A DNA stretch of 64,000 bases from contig JAWRYS010001467.1 of NCBI GenBank assembly GCA_034769895.1, positions 1 to 64,000 of the forward strand, written 5' to 3'. Origin of the DNA: Magicicada septendecula. Taxonomy: Eukaryota; Arthropoda; Insecta; Hemiptera; Cicadidae. Under the pieces are notes generated by a model. That model had not been told where the DNA came from. It saw only the letters and a program-made list of their open reading frames with translations, and searched no databases. This document shows positions 1-12,240 of the stretch, one piece after another; the first letter of the stretch is position 1; each line of letters begins with the position of its first letter. The translations under genes and the position numbers were made by a program.

Positions 1-1192
1 TCTTTATAGTTTCAACAAAGGTAAAGCTATCACTAATGTTGTACTTTTCAGAAGACGCATTTTTTAGAATATTTGCTAGCCATTTTGATGTTTCATATGT
101 AGGGGAGTTTATAAATGAGATAATAGGTCTAAGAGGGTTGTCAGGTTTATGAGTTTTTACTAAGCCGTAAATTTTAGGTGGAGTTGGGGCATGGGGAACT
201 AAGCGTTTATAGGTATTGTTGTCAATTTGTCCGTTTTTGAAAGCCTCTTTGAGTATTGTCACAGTTGAGTTGTTTAAAGAAGTAGTGGGGTCCCTATTAA
301 GCTTAACATATGTTTCACAATCACCTACTAATGAATTCATTCTATTGAAATACTCAGTTTTATACATGATAACTGTCTTGTTAGATTTATCTGCTTGCAG
401 TACTAAAATGTCTTTATTGTCTGATAAGAAGTGTTTGGTGGCTTTACAAACAGTAGCCAGCTGGTTGTTTTGGTGTTTTTTATTTTTATTTGTTTTATTT
501 TTGTTAATGTGATTAGTGATAATATTAATACATTCACTCCTGACAATTTCTGGATTTTTATCTTCAGGTAGGTTGTGAAGAACGTGTTCTACTTCGGTGA
601 TAATTTTCTCGGTGGGGATGCGATTATCATTATCCGGGAAGGCAAATTTTGGTCCTAGGGAAAGTAATGTTTTTATATCGAGAGGAATGTCGATGTCAGT
701 GAGATTTATCAGCCAGTCCGGATTGAATTTTGGAAGGTTGTCCTTATGTTGTTTTATCCGGTTTAGTTTTGCGATTTGCTTGTTTCGAATTTTTTCTACC
801 ATGTGTTGAAACGCACTGTTTTGTTTATTTGAAAATTCGTTTATTATGGAAGCTGGTAAGTGTTGATAACTACTGAGTTTGGTTTGATGTATCCTATTTT
901 TTGTGTAATTAAGATTTTTTATGGAATTTTTAATTTCACTATTAAGATAGTCTCTTTTAAATCTATTTGCACTGTTCACAACACTATTGTACATTTGTTG
1001 TTCCATGGTGCGACGTTTAAAGTTGAACATTGCTTCTATATGCGCAGGAAATACTTTGAACTGTCGACACTTCAGCAGAAAAATACGTTGGTTAATGAGA
1101 GAAGCGAGTTTCCTGTTATCACTGGCCCATAATTTTAGGAGTCGGCAAGCTGGTTGTCCGTATGTGTCCGATATTTCTCTGTAGAATCCCAT
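1..1192 (-). CDS. Penelope-like element reverse transcriptase, N-terminal part (runs off the window)
   Basis: One open frame runs on the minus strand from an ATG at 1192-1190 to the window edge, about 397 codons without a stop. The start reads MGFYREISDTYGQPACRLL and is followed by a basic N-terminal region. Near the end are PPKIYGLVKTHKP and PLRPIISFINSPTYETSKW, which match the first RT motifs of Penelope-like elements. The family's palm motifs and GIY-YIG nuclease would lie beyond base 1. In cells such a protein would copy element RNA at a chromosomal nick. Frame openness was checked by reading most of the stretch line by line. The copy could be intact or broken beyond the window. It lies downstream, in the same orientation, of the C-terminal piece at 3138-4258. 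Confidence 0.85.
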   Translation of the reverse strand, partial: MGFYREISDTYGQPACRLLKLWASDNRKLASLINQRIFLLKCRQFKVFPAHIEAMFNFKRRTMEQQMYNSVVNSANRFKRDYLNSEIKNSIKNLNYTKNRIHQTKLSSYQHLPASIINEFSNKQNSAFQHMVEKIRNKQIAKLNRIKQHKDNLPKFNPDWLINLTDIDIPLDIKTLLSLGPKFAFPDNDNRIPTEKIITEVEHVLHNLPEDKNPEIVRSECINIITNHINKNKTNKNKKHQNNQLATVCKATKHFLSDNKDILVLQADKSNKTVIMYKTEYFNRMNSLVGDCETYVKLNRDPTTSLNNSTVTILKEAFKNGQIDNNTYKRLVPHAPTPPKIYGLVKTHKPDNPLRPIISFINSPTYETSKWLANILKNASSEKYNISDSFTFVETIK

Positions 1193-1254
1193 GTTTGTTG
1201 TTGAATAACCTCAGTTCTTAATTAAATCCTTAAATTTTTAGTGACCGTCAATCA

Positions 1255-1881
1255 GTGAATGTTTTAGTGGATAGTTAGTGAGGATCGGTCAATAATACAA
1301 CTTTTAGTATAATTTTGCGTCGACGTTTCGACAATATTTATTGTCATCTTCAGGACCTGTGTATGAAATACAGTAGAAATATCAAACATAACGAAACAAT
1401 TAAATATTTGGGTGAACGTGTTGGTGATGTGAGTGTGTGCGTGTGTATGTATGTATCATTTTTTATGTGAAGACTTATGATAGTTTGTTTACATCTTCAA
1501 ATTATCTTTAAGAAAGCGAGCAAATTATAGTATGAGAGAACTTAATTTATACAGTATTACAATTTAAATTACTAAATATAATGTTATTTTAATTAATTAA
1601 ACAAACAGTAACCAACAATTGGATATTAGATTGGTACAAAAATTGTTTATACCTACAACAGTCAACATATAGCAAAGTAATATATTACCTATAACTAAAA
1701 CAGATTAGGGGATGTTCACTACGTAATTATTAAAAGTTATTTTTACCATGTTTCACTCCCTACTGGTGTTAGCAAACAATCATAATTTAGAAATATACAA
1801 TTTACACAATATTGTAAAACATTACGACTTAAATCAGATAGTTGACAAAGGTTACACACAAAAGTTTCTGGTAAATTTTAC
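1255..1881 (+). repeat. PLE-1 inverted repeat, left arm (pLTR-like)
   Basis: This arm is the near-perfect reverse complement of 4259-4880. Outer ends are at about 1255 and 4880, inner ends at about 1881 and 4259. Penelope-like elements are known to carry such pLTRs in direct or inverted arrangement. Small indels distinguish the arms, for example an extra ta near 1310. Confidence 0.85.
1322..1353 (-). ncRNA. Hammerhead-ribozyme-like motif in PLE-1 left arm
   Basis: Read on the minus strand, the core is CTGAAGA, then T, a 6-bp stem GACAAT/ATTGTC with loop AAAT, then GAAAC and GTC. Hammerhead ribozymes are described from Penelope-like elements. The extra T after CTGAAGA and the very short stem III depart from the textbook core, so this is a candidate only. 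Confidence 0.45.
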
Positions 1882-2075
1882 TAACAGGTAAACTTGGATA
1901 ATACGGTAATTGTAATCATATTGTAAAATATAGTCAAGAGTACTATAGAATAATGTAATATATGTATGTGTCCACAATCACCCTTCTCTTTCACCCATGC
2001 TCCCCCCGCCAGTCCACCCAGCCTCTCACTCTAACCTGAATCGATCTATCACTCACTATCACCCCACTCACTCAC

Positions 2076-2200
2076 CCTCTCTCTCTCTTTCTCTCTCTCT
2101 CTCTCACTGTCTCCCTTCTTCTCTCTCTCACTCTTCCACCCTTCGCTCTCACACTCTCTCTCTCTCCCTCTCATTATCTCTCTTCATTCACTCTCTCTCT

Positions 2201-2282
<82 letters not shown>
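2076..2282. repeat. (CT)n microsatellite, imperfect then perfect
   Basis: CT/TC-rich from 2076, becoming a pure CT run from about 2201 to 2280. Confidence 0.95.
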
Positions 2283-2283
<1 letters not shown>

Positions 2284-2585
2284 TATTTGTCATTGTCCAC
2301 GATTGGCACTCTAAAACACTCACCATTTTTATTACACTATCATCCTCATATAAATAGAGAATTATACACACGATAACAGAAATGATTTACCAACTTGTAT
2401 TAAAGGGTTACAGACTTTAAAACACAACATTATAGATAACAGATCTATTATATGAAAAAGGTTATTACTTAATATTTACATTTTTGGTCAATGTTATTTA
2501 CCTGGAACTTGGTTGGTCTATACAGAGTACCATAGTCAATGTAGTTCAAATATATGTCAGTCATAATCTCTCTCACATGATCCCT

Positions 2586-2589
<4 letters not shown>

Positions 2590-2622
<33 letters not shown>
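2590..2622. repeat. (CT)n microsatellite
   Basis: Pure CT dinucleotide run of about 16 units. Confidence 0.95.
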
Positions 2623-2627
<5 letters not shown>

Positions 2628-2698
2628 ATTCTAAACAGATATATACCACAAATCTAACACGTAGACGTGTACATACACACACGCTAGAATTACATACG

Positions 2699-2702
<4 letters not shown>

Positions 2703-2738
<36 letters not shown>
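2703..2738. repeat. (CA)n microsatellite
   Basis: Pure CA run of about 18 units. Confidence 0.95.
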
Positions 2739-2739
<1 letters not shown>

Positions 2740-3137
2740 GTCAACTACACATTCGAGAATCCATACATAAATATAACACTATTTTATTGACTTATTTTTA
2801 TCATCTAAGTGTAAATTATGCACAACGGAGATACCCACTGTACTGAGTTTAAAACTGATCGACTATGTGTCTATAAGAAATGTTATATGTTTCTTAGCTG
2901 ATACTAAATAATATAATCAGTGAGACACTTACAATTGTTGCTGACGCCAAACACACAACTGTAAATTTTCCCTGACCAACACCTTATTATAAAGCAGAAC
3001 AGATGACCCTTGTACATTTGTAGGAAATTAAGTAACATGTGTTCGGAAGACAGTTGAGAAAGATTTGCACTAGGGGGGAGTGTGACGCTGGCCACTAATG
3101 ACCAACACATCCTGTAGGGAGACTACTGAATATTTCT

Positions 3138-4258
3138 TCAAATTCTTGTTTTGACGGTGTGTATAAGTTGAGCATAACTGGACGAGAGGTTTTGAGTATC
3201 AGTGCGAAAATTAATGGAGTGAGGGTCACTTTTAATTTGAATCATTTCCAGTACGCACCTTTTGAAATAATTATTTTCGTAATATTTAATTTGGGTGTTG
3301 TTGAAGTCAAATTCATGACCGGTGTTTAAATGGTGAGATACTAAAGCGTTGGGGTTATCATTATGGGTTTTTTTATGGCAATCATACCTATGTTGATAAA
3401 TTCTCTTATGTAAATATTGGGACGTAATACCAGTGTATGTGGCTGGACAGTCATTGCATTGGATAGTGTATACGACATTAGATCGTTTATCTTTGGATGT
3501 CGGGTCTTTGAGGCTTGAGAAGAGAGATCGAACAGTATGTTGGACTTTGAATGCTAAAGTTTTTTGAATTTTTGATAGGCATTTTTTAAGTTTTTCAGAA
3601 AGCCCTTTAACATAAGTTGTAGAAAAGTATGAGCCAGCGTTGGGCTCAGGTGTATTAGATTGGGCAGATGTAAGATTGGGGCTCAGCTGATTTGCACGAT
3701 GTTTATGAATTACCTGTTTGATTATGTGGTCTGGGTAACCATTGTTTTTGAAAATCTTAAATACTAATTCCGTGTTTTTTTGATGAAATGACTGATCACT
3801 TAGACCGGTGGCTCTCTTATATACCGAGTGGATTAAGTTAGTTTTTAGATGTATGGGATGGTTGGAATTAAAATGCAGATATCTACCGGAGTTGGTGGGT
3901 TTTATGAACCAATCAGTGACTATAGTACCATCTGTCTGTCTAATAACCTTGGTATCAAGAAATGAAATGGAACTATTCTGTTCGTGCTCTATTGTGAACT
4001 GTATTCGTTCAAAGCCCATTAGTTTGGAATTGAACAGAGATAAGATTGTGTCGTGTTGGTCATATGGAATACATGTTATAATATCGTCCACGTATTTATA
4101 TAGGAAGGGGAGTTTAAATGGTAGCGTAGGGATAACTATGTCAAGAAATTGGTTCATGGTAATGTCAGCTAAGATGGGCCCGAGACTGCTACCCATAGCA
4201 GTGCCATATGTTTGTTTAAAAAATTGTCCCTGAAATGTGAAATAACCATTATTGCATT
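3138..4258 (-). pseudogene. Penelope-like RT C-terminal half with GIY-YIG endonuclease, 5'-truncated
   Basis: From the ATG at 4196 the frame gives 352 residues. It opens with MGSSLGPILADI, has the RT catalytic YVDD at residues 35-38, and ends in a GIY-YIG nuclease around residues 241-300 (VVYTIQC, a CxxC pair, YTGITSQ, a following R, then HHLNTGHEF). This is the order expected in Penelope-like elements, where the nuclease nicks the target and the RT primes from it. Upstream of 4196 the frame continues as FQGQFFKQTYGTA, then meets a stop near 4255, exactly where the inverted-repeat arm starts. The fingers and N-terminal domain are missing, so the copy looks 5'-truncated with a pLTR joined directly to mid-RT. 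Confidence 0.85.
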
Positions 4259-4880
4259 AAAATTTACCAGAAACTTTTGTGTGTAACCTTTGTCAACTAT
4301 CTGATTTAAGTCGTAATGTTTTACAATATTGTGTAAATTGTATATTTCTAAATTATGATTGTTTGCTAACACCAGTAGGGAGTGAAACATGGTAAAAATA
4401 ACTTTTAATAATTACGTAGTGAACATCCCCTAATCTGTTTTAGTTATAGGTAATATATTACTTTGCTATATGTTGACTGTTGTAGGTATAAACAATTTTT
4501 GTACCAATCTAATATCCAATTGTTGGTTACTGTTTGTTTAATTAATTAAAATAACATTATATTTAGTAATTTAAATTGTAATACTGTATAAATTAAGTTC
4601 TCTCATACTATAATTTGCTCGCTTTCTTAAAGATAATTTGAAGATGTAAACAAACTATCATAAGTCTTCACATAAAAAATGATACATACATACACACGCA
4701 CACACTCACATCACCAACACGTTCACCCAAATATTTAATTGTTTCGTTATGTTTGATATTTCTACTGTATTTCATACACAGGTCCTGAAGATGACAATAA
4801 ATATTGTCGAAACGTCGACGCAAAATTACTAAAAGTTGTATTATTGACCGATCCTCACTAACTATCCACTAAAACATTCA
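4259..4880 (-). repeat. PLE-1 inverted repeat, right arm (pLTR-like)
   Basis: Reverse complement of 1255-1881. It sits immediately upstream, in element orientation, of the truncated RT. A 73-aa minus-strand frame starting at 4390 is also present as a copy in the left arm, so that peptide belongs to the repeat and is probably not RT coding. Confidence 0.85.
4785..4816 (+). ncRNA. Hammerhead-ribozyme-like motif in PLE-1 right arm
   Basis: CTGAAGA at 4785-4791, stem 4793-4798 / 4803-4808 with loop AAAT, GAAAC 4809-4813, GTC 4814-4816. Flanking GTC/GAC could give a 3-bp stem I. Same design as the left arm, on the opposite strand. Confidence 0.45.
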
Positions 4881-5822
4881 TTTATTTCTATAGTAATTAG
4901 AGTAATGTTTTAAAAATGTTTTAAGTTATAATTTTGAATCAATAACTTACGTCATTGACATTTAAATTAATATAAAAGTAATTAGTAAATTTTTATTAGA
5001 AAACAAAGCAATGCATATGCAGTATATTCAAAAGAAATTAGATCATTAGAACGAGATTAGATAATCTAATAATTATCACACTAATGAGCAAGCTGAGAGC
5101 AATATTAGATAATTATAAATGTTTATTATAGTATAAGATTGTATATTACGTGTATGTGTAATACAAGATTATCATTTATATGTAATAATTAGATGTGTGC
5201 TACGACTACACACACAAGCAAATAATAATGATATTTTAAATCGCAACCAAATAAGAAATTTTTGATTAATAAATTTTTAAATGATTTTAAACCATATTAC
5301 ATTGTGTTATTATTATTATTATGATTACACCTGTCATAATTTTATAGGATAAGTAATGTTGCAAAATTAAATAGCTCACAAGAAGTTGGGGGCTCAGCAA
5401 CAAATAACGTTGTAAAAATAAACGGCTCCCAAGAACGTGGGGTCCACATTTATTTAATGTGTTATACTATATATTCGTAATTATGATGTAAATTTGGCTG
5501 ATGAATACACTTTGCCCATGAATCCACTCCTCAGACAACTTTTGTTTATGAAAGTATAGCAACCAACAGAAAAATTTCAATTTAAACAATATTATTACAA
5601 GCCATTTTTCACAACAACACCATCATCATAACAATCATAGACCAGTTTATAACACTCTCCCATTTTTTAATTCCCAATCTCCATCTTTCTTGGTCATCCC
5701 TCACTCATCCTCCAGGTTCCCTCCCTCATATGCCTGTCTATATCTTTTTTTTCTTAAACTGTCCTTAGTTTGCATGATCTCCTTCTATGTTTTAATTGTC
5801 ATTTCAACAATTGTTTTGGGAT

Positions 5823-5881
<59 letters not shown>

Positions 5882-6080
5882 AAATCTGCAAAAACACAGT
5901 TTTATCTAAAAATAATGTATTTCATGTTTGCAAGTTTTGTCAAATCAAAGTATGACAGCTCCAGTTTACATGATTTGACATTATTACTCTACAAGACTAT
6001 GTATAATTTATAAACACTTAAGGTAACATATTTAAAAGGAATAAATCCGAAATTAGTACCAAGCCACGTGTTGTTCAATC
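4881..6080. other. AT-rich non-coding stretch with a (TC)n microsatellite
   Basis: No coding frame with recognisable content. A pure TC run occupies about 5825-5879 and produces Ser-Leu frames that are not genes. Confidence 0.6.
5825..5879. repeat. (TC)n microsatellite
   Basis: About 27 uninterrupted TC units. Confidence 0.95.
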
Positions 6081-6493
6081 AAATATATTGCAACTTACCG
6101 TCTGTGACTTTCTGCACAATGTCTTCAATCTAAAGTTGACATGTTTCGGGACACTTGTCCCATCCTCAGAACTTAAAAGTATGTTCGTATATCATCAAAC
6201 GATGATATAGTTGTCAAATAATTAAAACATTAAAATCCAATTAAACAAAAACCACAATACTTAATGTATAAAGTTGAGCGCGACGGTTAAACGGTGCACA
6301 CCGTACGGTAACTGACCACGCACTGCTATAACTGGATTTTAATGTTTTAATTATTTGACAACTATATCATCGTTTGATGATATACGAACATACTTTTAAG
6401 TTCTGAGGATGGGACAAGTGTCCCGAAACATGTCAACTTTAGATTGAAGACACTGTGTAGAAAGTCACAGACGGTACGTTGCAATATATTTGA
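6081..6493. repeat. Inverted repeat (6081-6240 / 6331-6493), Penelope pLTR-like
   Basis: Two ~160-bp arms are near-perfect reverse complements around a ~90-bp centre. Each arm carries the same hammerhead-like core (6138-6169 minus, 6403-6434 plus). The design resembles the PLE-1 arms at 1255 and 4259 but the sequence differs, so it is probably a pLTR remnant of another Penelope family. No RT is adjacent. Confidence 0.75.
6403..6434 (+). ncRNA. Hammerhead-ribozyme-like motif
   Basis: CTGAGGA 6403-6409, T, stem GGGAC/GTCCC (6411-6415 / 6420-6424, loop AAGT), GAAAC 6425-6429, AT, GTC 6432-6434. A 5-bp stem I is available from AAGTT (6398-6402) with AACTT (6435-6439). The one extra T between core and stem II is shared with the PLE-1 motif. 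A reverse copy lies at 6138-6169. Confidence 0.5.
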
Positions 6494-7624
6494 CTTAAGG
6501 TAACGTGTGTAACCACCTTAGACACACAACTATAATTATAAGAACAGAATAAGAATGTCATCATAGTTCTTTAAGAAAGTATAATGAAAATCCAAAATGT
6601 GGAATTTGTACTCATTTTTAAGCCTACCAAAAAACAAACTTAATTCTCTAAAGCCTCTGAATACATAACTTTTCTGATGAACCTTGGTGCTTCTGATGTT
6701 TCTGAATCTTCAGGAGCAATTCATAGATATGCTACATAGTCAGTTTTTACAAATAAATTGAATTTGCTTCATTTCCAAATCCAGTTTTATTGAAATGTTT
6801 ACTACTTTATTAATGCTCTGCTTAATGTTTTGTAATTTTTAAGTACTGTATGTGATATTCATATGGTTTTGTTTATAATTAATTACTTTACTCTACCAAT
6901 ATCCTTCATGTATAACAAACAATACCCACAATAGCAACTACAATTTGCTCTACCAAGGACAAACCAAGGACTCATAATCACTGTGCTGTTGGTGAAGAAC
7001 AGCACAAGTAATCTTTGAGGGCAGAGAATGTATCTGATCATGCTAGAGATGAATCTGCTGACATGCAACCAAATTCATATGCATCTATACAAAGGGTTTT
7101 GGCCCACTCTCTCTCTCTCTCCTCTATCTAATTATGGATGCATTTGAATCAGATTTACATAAATTGAAGGCAGAAGACGGCTTCAATTAAAATTACAAAA
7201 AACAACTAATGAAGAAGCAGTAAGGAATGGTATGACAATAAAATGATGCAGCCATAAAAAAGAATAAGCAAGTATGTAATGATTTATATAAAACTACCAC
7301 AGATTTCTTTCAGACAATATTCACAATACAAAGGAGTGTAAAAAAAACCAACAATTTTTTAGCTCTGTTAGGTTATTGTGATCAAGCAACCTTCAATCTC
7401 ACTGAACACATACAAAGAAGAAATGAGAAGGAAATGTGCCATTAACTGACGATGTCAATATAAATAATGTACTGGTATCCAGAAACTACCTGCATGTTAC
7501 AAGTGATCTCGGGATGTATATGACCCACTTTAAAAATGCAGATTTACATCATGGAACGATGTATAATTTTCTTGTGTATATAATGTACAAAATAAAAAGA
7601 AATGAAAAACTGAAGCACATTTAC
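6494..7624. other. AT-rich non-coding stretch
   Basis: No gene, tRNA or recognisable transposon coding was seen; open frames are short and compositionally random. If the exons at 7.6-11.0 kb belong to one gene, this is its downstream intron or flank. Confidence 0.5.
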
Positions 7625-7786
7625 CTGTACCTGGAATCTGCTGCTTGCCAAGGATGGCCCAAATCTCACGTATCTCACTGTTGATGTTCTCCAGACTTTG
7701 TAAAACATTAAATGAGGCATCAGTCCAAAACCTGTCGGACCTCAGCCCTGTACCAACTCCCCCACCATTGCCCACTACATGCCCAC
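7625..7786 (-). CDS. Exon of an unidentified host gene
   Basis: On the minus strand an acceptor (pyrimidine-rich, ending cattgcag) precedes the exon at 7786. A donor follows: gtaaat after 7625, or gtacag after 7631. The translation has non-repetitive, protein-like composition: a Gly-rich start (GHVVGNGGGVGTG), then RSDRFWTDASFNVLQSLENI and NSEIREIWAILGKQQ, which could form amphipathic helices. Joined to the upstream exon (10449-10659), the phase matches (1 nt then 2 nt giving a Ser codon). I do not recognise the protein; a coiled-coil or scaffold role would be guesswork. It lies outside every transposon boundary found here. Confidence 0.6.
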
Positions 7787-9457
7787 CTGCAATGAAACAT
7801 GTTTTAATTTTCAAGATTTTGTTTCTTCATGTATTTTATTAATACCAATTATATGAAATGAACAATAAACATATTATTTTTACCTCTGTAATGTAGAAAA
7901 AATTGTGACGGTACAAATCAGGGTCACAAGTAAAAAGGAGTTCAGAGTTTTAATCATGTCAAAATTGGGAAATAAAACCATTTATGGAGAACAGTGGTAA
8001 AATGAGACGTTAGAAATCTCGACGTGAGTTGTAAACAAATGAGTCGACGGCTATTTTTAGCTGTGCCAAGCCCGTAAAGCATTGTATTTCGACTGACGTC
8101 ACGAAAACATCACGGGCCTAACCCTTGTTTATATAACATTGGAATGCAGTTTGGGCGTCGACCAGCCTCAGAAATCTGCCAACATGGAACGTTCAGCCAA
8201 GAGGGGGTATCACGTGACCCACGAATATATACTTCGCACAGCCAGTCGCCATGTTTCTGTTCGATCAACATCTCCAAGACGTACGGGTGTGTAAACCCAA
8301 GTCCGCGGACAAGGTCGGTTTAGGCCGACAAAATGTATTTAAAACCGGCATAAGTGAACTCCTGAAAGTATAAAAATGAATAATACTGTTTCGAACAACA
8401 TCTTAGCCCGGCCGGGGGTGTTTTAACCAAAGTCCGCCGACCAATCTCAATTTTGGCGATTAACCAGTGAAAAGTATATAAAACAGCATTAATTAACTTT
8501 CTTCAAGTGGGCGATTCAATCATCACAAGTAACTAACAGTTTAAATAGTGTTCGTGAATATTATCGAAGAAATCAGTGGAATGAGCAATAGTGCCTCATA
8601 ATGGATAACCCTTCCAGATAAGTACACTAAGACCTAGGCAAACTACACTATCAGTCATGGCGATATGCTCAATAGAAATTCAAACCAGTCAAATAATGAG
8701 ATCTCGAAAGTAACTGGGGGGGGGGGGTTGTTAAATAGAACGAATGAGTGTGTGAAGAACGGAGTACTGTTTGGTTTTTCCTTAGTTAAGTAATGCTAAT
8801 GTAATGCAAAAATAATTATGCAGGATCAGTGTTGATTTGTTAATCAAATAATGAATAGGGTAAAAACCTTTGAATTTACTAAATGCAAATAAATATCACA
8901 AGTATTTCACAATGGCCACGTGTTAGAAATAAATTATTGCACAGCCACCTCAATCTGTTTCAGACATCTGATTTTTGCTTAACGGATGCTGGAGTTTTCT
9001 GAATACAGGGAAATAAGCGTTTTAATTGTAAGTATCATGAGTTGCATATTGACTATACATATGCTGGCAACCCAATGATTTGCTGTGGAAGTACAAGGTA
9101 GGTGATAAATATATCAATCAGGTAGGTGGTATTTTGGGTGGGAAGTTTGAAAATAAAGGTAAGTAACTTTACAAAATGTACAAAATAAAAATCCAGTTTG
9201 TTGATGGTCTGAAATCTGTTGAATTAAAAAAAAACTTGTATTTATTGATATACCTTTTGGACTTAATTTACAGCATCTTCAGGACAAAAATAATTTTAGA
9301 GTAATTGTATTCTTATTTAGAATGTCATAAACTAAAAACTTCAGGGTGTAAACTAAAAAACATGGCTACATTAAGGACTTGTGTACATTAGAACAAACAA
9401 ATGCCTAGAGCACGTGGACACGTCTATGCACACATGGTTCAATGTGCAAAATGTTTA

Positions 9458-9626
<169 letters not shown>

Positions 9627-9711
9627 TATAAAGACAGACTTATAAAATGGTTGTCTGACCAGATATATATTAGGTTTATATTTGTCCAAAAGAAATATTC
9701 ATAATAGAACA

Positions 9712-9870
9712 GAGGAATGGGGTTAATAGATCAGTGGGTTTGGTGCCTAACTACTAATTTATAGGCCCTGGGTTTAATTCCTGGGCAGTATCACAAATCA
9801 AGGTGCATTTTTCAGCCCCCAGGTTGGCTCAGCCTGGAAATAAGTACTTCAAATAATATGCTGGTGATAA
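9712..9870 (+). mobile_element. tRNA-derived SINE
   Basis: An A-box-like sequence, TAGATCAGTGG (9727-9737), and a B-box-like GGTTTAATTCC (9771-9781) sit about 35 nt apart, as in an internal pol III promoter. The 5' part reads like a degraded tRNA. The tail passes into TAATGCC-type short repeats near 9860-9915. End points are approximate and no target duplication was identified. Confidence 0.6.
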
Positions 9871-10448
9871 TGTATGATAATGCCTACAATAATAATCAGA
9901 TAATGCCTGCAACACAATACCTTCCTACAACACACTACTTCCCTGCCACTGGATGCTTATATTTATACCACACTGAGATTCCAGAATAATCTTCAATTTT
10001 CCGGACAATGCGCCAAGAACAATTAGTGTAGTTACAAATGCTGGAACAATATGGAGACTAGATCAAAGTCTGATGTTAAACACAACGTGCCGACTGCATG
10101 CGGTAAGCTAGCCGAGAGATGCGTGGGAAGGAAGTCTCGAATTATCTAGAGCATTATGTTACTGTCTTCCATCTCAATGTACATTAAAGTGGCAGGAAAA
10201 GTAAATTAACTACTAAATGTTATAACATTTAGCTCAGTGGCTATTATACATGTTATAATGCCAGTCATTACCTACCTACTTTCATGGCTTCAACTGTCAG
10301 ACTATCTTGCCTTGAATTCCTAACCTACTTCATTGGTACAAAAAGCAGCTGTTGTTACTATACCATTAATATAGTAAATAAATTCTGAATAATACAGTAA
10401 TACAAATTCTTAAAGTTACTGAAACACACACACACAACCAATACATAC

Positions 10449-10659
10449 TGCTTGACAAGTCCAGATCACTTCCACTAAATCCAGACGAATCAGTAGCACC
10501 AAGAGGTTCTGATAAAGTATTTGATGGGGAATGATGAGCTGTCTGAGGGTCTGCACGTTCTAATGACTGTTCTAAATAACGAAGACGAATGATCTTTTCA
10601 CCCAGCAGTGCTCGCGTTCGATGCAAACTAATTTCCATGTCTGTTAGTTCTCTCTCTTC
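10449..10659 (-). CDS. Exon of an unidentified host gene
   Basis: The acceptor tatgtttag precedes 10659 and the donor gtatgt follows 10449. The 211-nt exon starts in phase 0 and leaves phase 1. It encodes EERELTDMEISLHRTRALLG, then EKIIRLRYLEQSLERAD, a charged, heptad-like helical segment, followed by a Ser/Pro/Gly-rich tail (HHSPSNTLSEPLGATDSSG). The splice phase fits the exon at 7625-7786. Composition and clean splice signals argue for a real host gene. The protein was not recognised. Confidence 0.65.
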
Positions 10660-10980
10660 CTAAACATAATAACAAAAAATATAATTTTTTTTAGAAGTTA
10701 TAAGACAGACCATTGAATGCATGTTGTCTGCCATAAGTGAACAGACAACATGCACTCATCACTGCATCACTGTCACTAACACATTATATACTAGACACCA
10801 CATTTGTATAAAACATGAAATAAAAATGCAATGTAATTCTACTTCTTGATTTACGTTCTTCCTAATTTACAAAATATCCTAAATTACCCTATTTACACAT
10901 TAACGTAGTGAGGGGGGTCAAGTAACTGACAAAGCTATATATATAGAAATATTTCAGATAATGTATCATGTACCTTTTAC

Positions 10981-11034
10981 CAGGATAATAAGGGTTCCCA
11001 GGATGTCTGCTTGCTGATGGGGACTGCTGAACTC
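10981..11034 (-). CDS. Possible small upstream exon of the same gene
   Basis: A 54-nt segment is bounded by an acceptor (ttcattcctttag) and a donor (gtaaaa). Two frames are open. The one that joins in phase to the next exon reads EFSSPHQQADILGTLIIL. The alternative, GVQQSPSASRHPGNPYYP, looks more protein-like but would need another exon in between. Both sites are good by eye, but such a short exon is easily mimicked. Confidence 0.3.
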
Positions 11035-11070
11035 CTAAAGGAATGAAGACAGTTGAAGAGGGTGATTAAA

Positions 11071-12005
<935 letters not shown>

Positions 12006-12240
12006 ATGTGTTTTATGATGGCAGCAACAGACATTTTCTCTGTGTGCCAGCAGAGCTCACAGCGACCCTCTGATAAGCCCATGGCTAAGCTGCAAAATCC
12101 TATTCCACTGGACAATGTAAAGAAGGCAATAGTAAAGAAGAGAGAAAGGGAAGAGAAAGAAGATGAAGCAAAGCCCATTGACTGGGTTAAGGCCACAGTA
12201 TAATACTGTATATTGTACTATTGGCACTATTTGTCTTATG
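12006..12240 (+). repeat. Repeat shared with 24470-24870
   Basis: A frame here reads QNPIPLDNVKKAIVKKRERE then EKEDEAKPIDW. The same block recurs at 24580-24670 as QNSILLNNVKKATEKKREIE then EKEVEAKLINW, and the nucleotide similarity continues to the TGGCAC.ATTTGT segment at the end of both. It may be the edge of the older Ty3 element or of another transposon; identity unknown. Confidence 0.5.

Larger units (their letters stand above)
1882..3137. other. Spacer with microsatellites, no gene seen
   Basis: The sequence between the inverted-repeat arm and the Penelope C-terminal fragment holds two CT tracts and one CA tract, listed separately. Open frames here are repeats translated as Ser-Leu or Arg-Glu runs and are not genes. 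Nothing else was recognised. Confidence 0.6.

Noticed and set aside
1997..2371. Ser-Leu and Arg-Glu ORFs at the CT tract
   Set aside because: Microsatellite artefacts.
3808..4233. 141-aa plus-strand ORF
   Set aside because: Antisense shadow of the Penelope RT/nuclease coding on the minus strand.
8250..8372. 41-codon ATG ORF in a GC-richer patch, possible first exon
   Set aside because: Too short, opposite strand to the neighbouring exons, no domain or clear promoter; left unassigned.
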